From: Alphaproteobacteria bacterium
Lineage (GTDB): Bacteria; Pseudomonadota; Alphaproteobacteria; SMXP01
Length of the DNA: 37,502 bases
Reading direction: 5' to 3'
Assembly (NCBI GenBank): GCA_021774995.1
Contig: JAJFIM010000064.1
Span: 1-37,502 of the forward strand
Shown piece after piece: positions 31,778-37,502 of this stretch. Numbering within the stretch: the stretch's first letter is position 1; every line of letters starts with the position of its first letter. The notes under the pieces are model-generated. The model ran no database searches. It was given only the letters and a program-made list of their open reading frames with translations, and was not told where the DNA came from. Position numbers and translations under genes: made by a program.

Positions 31778-32043
31778 TATTGATTTCCCCTTTTGCGTAA
31801 ATAATGAATGTCACTGCGCATGTCCGTGATTTGTGTTTTGATGATTGCCAGATCCTCGCGCATTTCACCAACGACCCTGCGACCTGTGACATCATTATTG
31901 ACCTGCTGCTCAAGCGATTTGATTTTTTGTTCGACAACGCTCATATGCAATGTGACCCACGCCACAAGCTTTATAAGCGCTGTAATAACGGCCACGCTGT
32001 GGGCAGCAATGCCAAATAACAAACCCCATTCTACTGGTGTCAT
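31777..32043 (-). CDS. XhlA-like membrane-anchored coiled-coil protein
   Basis: This is an 88-residue protein with one N-terminal hydrophobic helix (WGLLFGIAAHSVAVITALIKLVAWVTLHM) followed by a coiled coil (VVEQKIKSLEQQVNNDVTGRRVVGEMREDLAIIKTQITDMRSDIHYLRKR). The layout resembles XhlA-type accessory lysis proteins with inverted topology. AGGAG eight bases before the ATG at 32043 fixes the start; a longer frame to 32265 is antisense noise. It begins the lysis cassette. Confidence 0.72.
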   Translation of the reverse strand: MTPVEWGLLFGIAAHSVAVITALIKLVAWVTLHMSVVEQKIKSLEQQVNNDVTGRRVVGEMREDLAIIKTQITDMRSDIHYLRKRGNQ

Positions 32044-32065
32044 TTTTATTCTCCTGTTTTGGTTT

Positions 32066-33694
32066 TCAGTATTTTGAAAGCACAACCCACTGCCCACCAT
32101 CCGAATAGATGGTGATAGCTGCAAAGTGAGATGTGAGATTCCAGATTTGTGCGTCCGGGCCGCCGGATCCACCGGCCATTTGGATTTTGACAATATTGCT
32201 GGACGGATCGATTTTCTTGATGGTGCAGACTCGCCCCTGCGCTTGATTGGCGGCGGGAATTTCAAAGATGATTTGCCCGGTGAAGGCCGATACCAGATAC
32301 ACGCGGTTGAGCATATCTGCCTGAAACGTTCCCGATGGCGCGGCGGCGTTATCGATAAAACGGCTGGGGCGCGGCATGCGGTTGTCTTGTGTTACCCACC
32401 AGGTTGCGCCGTTTGAGAGCAAAGTTACAGTGTCATATTGCTGGAGTAATGTGAGCGTCCGGTTATCCGGCCCAGCGCCGTTATTTTCTTTCACATTGAT
32501 AGGGTTATCGCGCAAATCCGCTTTTTTCAGCGTTACCCAGCGCCCGGTTGCATCTCCGGCATTGGGCAGGATTAAATCATAGGAACGATTAAACGAGCTG
32601 AGCAGGTAAAAAGTATGCTCTAGATCAATATTGATATCACCACTGCTACCAGCGGCAGGGTCGATATAGGTCGTGCCGCGCGTCATGCCATCCACATGAA
32701 CGTCCGTGACATAAACGTCTTTCAGGAAATTTTTCTTGGGATATCCCGCATCATAAGCCTGATATTCACCCTGCAGAGTTGGGTCCCAGATTGCCGCACC
32801 GCCTGTGGCAGAAAACAGCCGGATGATCGTATTATCCAACGAACCATTATCAATACGAATGCCGGGTGCAAGGCCGAGGCTTTCAGCGTAGAAATTCGTA
32901 ATGATATTACTGCGCGCACCAAAGCCCAGCCGGAAACAAGCCTGCGCGGTGACATCAACATTGGCTTCACAATCAACAAAAGAATTATTGAACTGACCCG
33001 TAGAGATGAAAAAGCCGGATCCTGACATCGGCGCCGACAGTGAATAAACCCGTACATCGTAGAATTTATTCGCGTTGGGCGAATCCCCGAAGGTTTCAGG
33101 ATCATTCCAGTCATCAGGCGTGGTGGTGAGCAGAACACCGTCTATTTTAGGCCGCGCAACCAGAACACGGCTGATATTATTCCAGTAGCATGGCTTGTTT
33201 GTATCGTTCCACCCATCCAGCGTCACACCGATCTGCGCGTCCCAGATTGTGACATTCTCTACAATGTTTTTAACGCACGGGCTGACTTTTCCAGCCATGA
33301 AGATGGCAGAAGCACCGCCCACAATCCGTACGTTACGAAGCTGTGAATAGCCCTCCACAAATTCCACGGCATTGAAATTAGCTGAATAAGGTGGGGCTAG
33401 GCTTTCATTAAGAGGCCCGTCCTGTGCCTGTATCACAGACATATCGCCGTACCCGATCAGGCTCATGCCGTAATTTAAAACAATAGGCGCGGTGATCCAA
33501 TAATTGCCTGCCGATAAAATGCATATTTTGTTTTCTTGCAGGCACTGATTGATCGCCACCGTATCATCATTTAAGCCATCGCCCAGCGCACCGTAATCCT
33601 CTGGCCTTGGCGCTTCCCGCGCAGCCAGATATTGGCGCAAATCTAGCTTCGAGACACCTTGTCCCGGTATAAGAATTTCATCTATTTTTGGCAT
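32066..33694 (-). CDS. Tailspike with pectate-lyase-like beta-helix
   Basis: This 542-residue protein is a probable receptor-binding depolymerase. The N-terminal DYGALGDGLNDDTVAINQCLQE (about 33-54) is the signature opening of pectate-lyase-3/tailspike beta-helices. The helix spans about 55-340. The C-terminal ~190 residues hold two diverged copies of an ~85-residue beta domain: FYLLSSFN...GRWVTLKKAD...YDTVTLLSNGATWWV and VYLVSAFT...GRVCTIKKID...FAAITIYSDGGQWVV. Such end domains usually trimerise the spike. It follows the tail fibre gene after 3 bp. Confidence 0.82.
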   Translation of the reverse strand: MPKIDEILIPGQGVSKLDLRQYLAAREAPRPEDYGALGDGLNDDTVAINQCLQENKICILSAGNYWITAPIVLNYGMSLIGYGDMSVIQAQDGPLNESLAPPYSANFNAVEFVEGYSQLRNVRIVGGASAIFMAGKVSPCVKNIVENVTIWDAQIGVTLDGWNDTNKPCYWNNISRVLVARPKIDGVLLTTTPDDWNDPETFGDSPNANKFYDVRVYSLSAPMSGSGFFISTGQFNNSFVDCEANVDVTAQACFRLGFGARSNIITNFYAESLGLAPGIRIDNGSLDNTIIRLFSATGGAAIWDPTLQGEYQAYDAGYPKKNFLKDVYVTDVHVDGMTRGTTYIDPAAGSSGDINIDLEHTFYLLSSFNRSYDLILPNAGDATGRWVTLKKADLRDNPINVKENNGAGPDNRTLTLLQQYDTVTLLSNGATWWVTQDNRMPRPSRFIDNAAAPSGTFQADMLNRVYLVSAFTGQIIFEIPAANQAQGRVCTIKKIDPSSNIVKIQMAGGSGGPDAQIWNLTSHFAAITIYSDGGQWVVLSKY

Positions 33695-33697
33695 GGA

Positions 33698-35008
33698 TTA
33701 TAGCTCTGCACTGGCGAGGACAACGCCGCCTGCACCTCTTTGGATGTGGAAACGTCCGGATGTAAGACCGGAAAATAAAGCGATGTCAGCGCGTCCATTA
33801 TTGGCGTTATTTTCGTGAATAGTGCCGATATTGGCGGCGCTTTGTGTGAAGTCTGCTGTGTAGCCATCCGTGAAAGCCAGCGCGGCATCAAGCTCATAGG
33901 ATGGTGCGGCTCTCATATTGGGGTGATTGAACACCACTTGCATATTGCTGGCGGAATTGGCCACAGCCACAAGTCCGGTGACAGGCCGCAAATACCTCGA
34001 AACCAGCTTTTCTTCCAGTGACACAGGCCGTACCATAAAGGGGCGTTTTGCGGTGCCGATGGAAAGCTGCTCCTGTCCGAGATACGTATCCTTCGTGGTG
34101 ATCGCGCCGCAATCAACCTTGACCTCAATCTCAATCCCGTTGCGGCAATCGCCCATATCGGCAATGGCCAGATCGATATCTGAATTGCTGTCATTGGCCA
34201 CAGATATCGTTCCCGTGGCTATCTGAGTGGTGGTCGTAAAATCATCCAGCGCATCGGCTTTGCGCACAGTGATAATGAAATCAACATTGGCACCGTGATC
34301 GTGATAAACCCGCGCGGAATAATAAGCAGCGGCGTTGTAAAATTTCCATGCATCTTTGGTCTCAATCCGGCGGCGAAACAGGATGGCTCCGGCTCCGGTG
34401 AGTGTGGCGTTTTCAACGAATGTCGCGTGCCCGCTCTCGCTCAAAGTAAAAGAGGATGTCACCCGTTTGATTGTGCCTGCCGTAACCGCTCCTTCGGCCT
34501 TAACCGAAAGCAGATCAATGGGGGCTTTATCCCAACTCGTGCCCAGCGTTTGATCTCCGCGATGGGAGACACGTCCACAGCCATTGATAATGGCATTTTC
34601 CAATCCGTGCAGGGGAATATCGTTGATGTCACCGTAATTGCCACTGGTCGCCACCGTTGCTAAATCACCTGGCTGAGTTGCTGTATCAGCTTTTGTGCCT
34701 TGCGCAGCAGTAGCAAAGTCGGCTGTTTCATTATAGGCTGCGCTGCCGACATCGGCGGGTTGTAGAGCCGTGTCTGCCAGCGCCCCTTGTGCTGCCGTAG
34801 CAAAATCCCCGACATTGGATGCCGCCGCCGTTCCCGCATCGACAATATCGGCCAAAACATGCGTATGCACCGCATCGGCTAGCCCATTTCTGATATCATC
34901 CGGTGTGGCGCGGCGTGTGGCTCCACCTTGCACGATGGGAATGTCTTCATCACCAACTAAAGGCGTGACAGCCGAGGGCAGCTCGGAGATTTTTTTGGTT
35001 GTAGTCAT
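33698..35008 (-). CDS. Phage tail fibre protein
   Basis: This is a 436-residue fibre. The N-terminal ISELPSAVTPLVGDEDIPIVQGGATRRAT is the common fibre-attachment segment. Next come short repeats of the type VGDFATAAQGALADTALQPADVGSAAYNETADFATAAQGTKADTATQPGD, which form triple beta/coil rods. A C-terminal lectin-like region (about 140-436) may bind the host surface. AAAGGAAA precedes the ATG. It lies downstream of the tail-tip gene in the late operon. Confidence 0.82.
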   Translation of the reverse strand: MTTTKKISELPSAVTPLVGDEDIPIVQGGATRRATPDDIRNGLADAVHTHVLADIVDAGTAAASNVGDFATAAQGALADTALQPADVGSAAYNETADFATAAQGTKADTATQPGDLATVATSGNYGDINDIPLHGLENAIINGCGRVSHRGDQTLGTSWDKAPIDLLSVKAEGAVTAGTIKRVTSSFTLSESGHATFVENATLTGAGAILFRRRIETKDAWKFYNAAAYYSARVYHDHGANVDFIITVRKADALDDFTTTTQIATGTISVANDSNSDIDLAIADMGDCRNGIEIEVKVDCGAITTKDTYLGQEQLSIGTAKRPFMVRPVSLEEKLVSRYLRPVTGLVAVANSASNMQVVFNHPNMRAAPSYELDAALAFTDGYTADFTQSAANIGTIHENNANNGRADIALFSGLTSGRFHIQRGAGGVVLASAEL

Positions 35009-35029
35009 GGTGTTTCCTTTTCTTTGGAT

Positions 35030-36844
35030 TTATTCAAGGACGAGAACAACGGTCTGGTTTCCGGTGGTGGTGGCCTGGACTGGCCCTGCAAAACTGGATT
35101 TGTTGCCGTAGCGATCGACGGCGCGTAGCCAGTAATAGCGAACCTCGTTTCCGGCCAGAAGATTGCGGGTAAACGAATTGTCGTAAACTTCTAAAATACG
35201 GGCGGCATCGATTTCCGGCGTGGGCGTATCAGTGGTTTTTTCAAAGATCTCGACATAACGAAAATCACTCTCCGTAATGGCATCCCAGCTAATCGTAATA
35301 AAATCATCACCAGCGGTGGCCGTAACATTATTCGGCTCATGCGGCGGTACGGACTGATTATTTGGCACCACGACTTGCGGGGCATCGCCGATAGATTTCA
35401 AATCAGATTGCACGAAAGCATAAACACTGGATCCGTCTTCCTCGAAAGTAAGGTCTACGCCCATATCCTCAACCATCTGCCAATTGCTAATTCGGCACGG
35501 CAGACCGTTAATCCCAAAGCGCGGCAGATCGACAGCGATTGTGTTGCCTGCCGCGACCTGAAACCCGGCCAGATTGGCGGGGTATTGAATCTGGCGTTGT
35601 CTGCGCACTTGCTCCAGCGCAATTTTGGCAATGCGCTGCGCCATGGTGTGTGAAGTCGTGAACGAAAAATCCAGCGTTGAGAAAATCTCCTCGCCTTTGT
35701 CCTCCGTCACGTAAACAACAGAGGTCACGGCGGGGTAATCCGTGGATTGCCAGTTATGCGTTGGTGAAACGAACGCGCCTTTCACGCCGTTAAAGAGCTG
35801 CCGTTTAGAACGGTGCGGACGCATAATCACGGCATCACGCAGGAAGCTCTCGTCAAAGGTTTTAAGCGGCGGGCTATAAGCTCCGACTTGAAGATGCCAT
35901 TTCCCGCCCGTATGAACCAAAAACCCAGCGCAGGATCCCAGCATATTCTCCAAAATATCACGTGGATTATCGGTCAGATCGACAACGCCGTTGCAGGTGT
36001 AGCGCTTTTCTGTGCCGTCCAGCGTTGCTACCACTTCATCACAGATATTAGCGGCGGCAATGAAAGAGTTTACATCCACTTCATCAATACTGGCTCCCAG
36101 CCCTATGTCGGAAATCAGATAATCCAGAACACATAAAGCCGCGTTATCCGACCAAACCGTAAGGGTTGTGCGCGGATCATAAACCTTGCGCCCTTTTACA
36201 ATTGCCGAGATATTCGGTGTGCCGCCAGCATAGGCTTTTTCATCATAGCGCAGCTGCGTATGGATATAAGCCAGATCCCGCAAGCGGTGCGCCGCCGTCC
36301 ACTGCCCACCGGAATTATCAATCAATACCTGGTCGGCGCTCTGGTCAACATCTCCCAGATGTTTATAGATGCTGGCATAAACCGTGCTGTCTCGTTTGTA
36401 AGGCTCGGCGGTGGCATCGCCGTTCCCATCCAGCGCCACAACCTCGTCATTAAAGAGAATATCACCGATGGATTCAACTTCATGTGCCGCCAGCACAATC
36501 ACCCAATGCAGCATATCCAGCTTGGTATCGCTCGCGCTGACGGGGCGGCTGTGCGTAAACACAAGCGGACCGGAAACACGTACTTCGCCATAGATAATGC
36601 GGTGCGCCGTAATCGGCTGGTTGACCATTTCCGTACGGCCACGGCTTCCATTGGCAATCGAAGTGACGGACGGTGCGGCAAATTTTGGTTGCTTGGGCTT
36701 GGGCGCAAAAAGCGGAGCCGTGAATGACACCACAGCAGAGCCGACCACGCCCCCAACAATCGCGCCGATAATGCCGCCGCCGACAACGCCGCTGACAAAA
36801 TTGGATGCCACCGCGCCAAGGACAACAGGAATAACCTGGGGCAT
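35030..36844 (-). CDS. gpJ-like tail-tip (host specificity) protein with FN3 domain
   Basis: This 604-residue protein forms the tip of a siphovirus-type or GTA-like tail. The N-terminus has a Gly/Ala/Val-rich hydrophobic stretch (VVLGAVASNFVSGVVGGGIIGAIVGGVVGSAVV), typical of J-like and GTA tail proteins. A conserved tail-hub region with RIIYGEVRVSGPLVF and AAHEVESIGDILFND follows. A C-terminal fibronectin type III domain (PNNVTATAGDDFITISWDAITESDFRYVEIFE, about 495-590) precedes the end. The ATG at 36844 overlaps the stop of the upstream gene and follows GGAGGA; the longer frame to 36859 would place the ribosome-binding site inside the coding region. Confidence 0.85.
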   Translation of the reverse strand: MPQVIPVVLGAVASNFVSGVVGGGIIGAIVGGVVGSAVVSFTAPLFAPKPKQPKFAAPSVTSIANGSRGRTEMVNQPITAHRIIYGEVRVSGPLVFTHSRPVSASDTKLDMLHWVIVLAAHEVESIGDILFNDEVVALDGNGDATAEPYKRDSTVYASIYKHLGDVDQSADQVLIDNSGGQWTAAHRLRDLAYIHTQLRYDEKAYAGGTPNISAIVKGRKVYDPRTTLTVWSDNAALCVLDYLISDIGLGASIDEVDVNSFIAAANICDEVVATLDGTEKRYTCNGVVDLTDNPRDILENMLGSCAGFLVHTGGKWHLQVGAYSPPLKTFDESFLRDAVIMRPHRSKRQLFNGVKGAFVSPTHNWQSTDYPAVTSVVYVTEDKGEEIFSTLDFSFTTSHTMAQRIAKIALEQVRRQRQIQYPANLAGFQVAAGNTIAVDLPRFGINGLPCRISNWQMVEDMGVDLTFEEDGSSVYAFVQSDLKSIGDAPQVVVPNNQSVPPHEPNNVTATAGDDFITISWDAITESDFRYVEIFEKTTDTPTPEIDAARILEVYDNSFTRNLLAGNEVRYYWLRAVDRYGNKSSFAGPVQATTTGNQTVVLVLE

Positions 36845-37266
36845 TATCCAATCCTCCATGCGCGAACAGCTTGAAGAACGGGAAACCCCAGAAGACCGTC
36901 TTGCCCCGGCGCAAAGATATGCTCTCCGGCCACAATGCCCAGCGTATCGCCGCGCCCAATATCAAACAGACAAACATCCCCGCGCTGCGCAGTAAGTGAT
37001 GGTATTTCAGGGATTCCGTTCTTTTTGGCTATGGCTTCAGCGATCCCAGCCACGCCTCCATATTTCTTGAGCAAGCGCAGAGCTTCCGCTTTGGTTTTGT
37101 AGCTTCGGTAATCGCCAGCAAGATCAACGCCCGTCATGATCTCTACGCAATGGGCGGCGAAGAGACAGCAATCATTTTTACCCCATACAAAGGGCTGTTT
37201 TCGCGCAGCATCAATCTTTCCGGCCAGAAGCTCCGGCCAGTTTGGTAGTCGTTTAATCTCTGCCAT
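36844..37266 (-). CDS. DUF6950/NlpC-like tail assembly protein
   Basis: This is a 140-residue protein. WGKNDCCLFAAHCVEIMTG places a Cys (C33) where NlpC/P60 peptidases have their nucleophile. A second block reads RGDVCLFDIGRGDTLGIVAGEHIFAPGQDGLLGFPVLQAVRAWRIG. The usual catalytic His position is not clear, which matches the DUF6950 phage family. It sits between a tail protein and the tail-tip gene, as GTA/phage cell-wall peptidases do, and may help the tail penetrate peptidoglycan or act in assembly. Confidence 0.78.
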   Translation of the reverse strand: MAEIKRLPNWPELLAGKIDAARKQPFVWGKNDCCLFAAHCVEIMTGVDLAGDYRSYKTKAEALRLLKKYGGVAGIAEAIAKKNGIPEIPSLTAQRGDVCLFDIGRGDTLGIVAGEHIFAPGQDGLLGFPVLQAVRAWRIG

Positions 37267-37269
37267 GAT

Positions 37270-37502
37270 TTACTCCGGTGCTCTGCCCCAGACGATTTGT
37301 TTGTCTTGCATGCTCGGCACGTATTCCAAGCCTTTATCGCCGGGGAAGCGGGATTGTTGATCTGCGTCTGTGTAGCGTTTCGTGCGCGGACGCTCTAAAT
37401 CGCGCAAGCGGCTTTCGGCGGTGAGCGTTACTGTGGCTGTCTCGCCGTCATCCAGAATTTCTACCGTGTCCATGCGCCCGTCAAAGATCAGCACCGGATC
37501 CA
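37270..37502 (-). CDS. Tail protein, C-terminal part (N-terminus beyond window)
   Basis: The frame is open to the window edge and reads DPVLIFDGRMDTVEILDDGETATVTLTAESRLRDLERPRTKRYTDADQQSRFPGDKGLEYVPSMQDKQIVWG. This matches the end of phage/GTA tail proteins that precede the peptidase and tip genes (baseplate hub or DUF2163-like). About 77 residues are visible. The first in-frame methionine at 37467 is internal, so the true start lies to the right. Three bases separate it from the next gene. Confidence 0.75.
   Translation of the reverse strand, partial: DPVLIFDGRMDTVEILDDGETATVTLTAESRLRDLERPRTKRYTDADQQSRFPGDKGLEYVPSMQDKQIVWGRAPE

Noticed and set aside
33700..36995. Plus-strand open frames opposite the tail genes
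   Set aside because: Several open frames up to about 155 codons exist, but they mirror well-supported tail proteins, lack start signals and show no domain.

Overview
The window looks like the accessory genome of a Gram-negative bacterium, most probably an alphaproteobacterium. The basis is an IS1595-type transposase, two DUF2924 genes, a large serine recombinase followed by a ParB/RepB-like pair, and a lysis and tail-tip gene set of the kind seen in alphaproteobacterial prophages and gene transfer agents. It holds no ribosomal RNA, no convincing complete tRNA, no CRISPR array and no obvious housekeeping operon. The taxonomic call is inference.

Left part (1-8800): The end of an IS1595-family element lies against the 3' remnant of a DUF2924 gene. 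Next is a translationally coupled minus-strand trio: a predicted nucleic-acid-binding protein (possibly dual-OB), a DUF488 protein and an AlkB-like 2OG-Fe(II) dioxygenase. The trio has a leader in which a candidate promoter is followed at once by two intrinsic terminators. An intact DUF2924 gene follows, then an AbiE type IV toxin-antitoxin locus that keeps the antitoxin AbiEi and its operators but has lost all but about 17 codons of the toxin AbiEii. The break abuts the 3' end of a complete hipBA module with its own twin operators. Three unrelated small genes (SWIM zinc finger, small acidic protein, metallophosphoesterase) and a DNA-binding regulator complete this part.

Mobile platform (8900-12900): A 523-residue serine recombinase and two ParB-superfamily proteins are packed as one plus-strand operon. 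It is followed by a GC-rich region with perfect inverted repeats and one or two small minus-strand genes.

Defence operon (13180-29560): This is the centre of the window. A small HTH protein, a 1726-residue DEAD-type helicase fused to DUF1998, a SNF2-type helicase, a 1484-residue N6-adenine methyltransferase, an SMC/Rad50-like ATPase with a CPVC motif and an HNH endonuclease lie in tight succession, most of them overlapping. A DUF4268 PD-(D/E)XK-like protein follows after 85 bp. The content resembles DISARM (helicase, DUF1998, SNF2, methylase) and the DruE helicase of Druantia. However, the helicase and DUF1998 are one polypeptide, no phospholipase D (DrmC) gene is present, and an ATPase, an HNH nuclease and a PD-(D/E)XK-like protein are added. 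I infer a phage-restricting multi-gene system that is either a DISARM variant or a separate type.

Right part (29560-37502, minus strand): This is the distal end of a prophage late operon. In transcription order it holds a tail protein (cut by the window edge), a DUF6950/NlpC-like protein, a gpJ-like tail-tip protein with an FN3 domain, a tail fibre, a pectate-lyase-fold tailspike, an XhlA-like membrane protein, an endolysin, a holin, overlapping Rz/Rz1 spanins and two unrecognised genes. The defence operon therefore sits between a recombinase/partition platform and a phage lysis module and meets the latter head-on. It may be cargo of the same mobile element.
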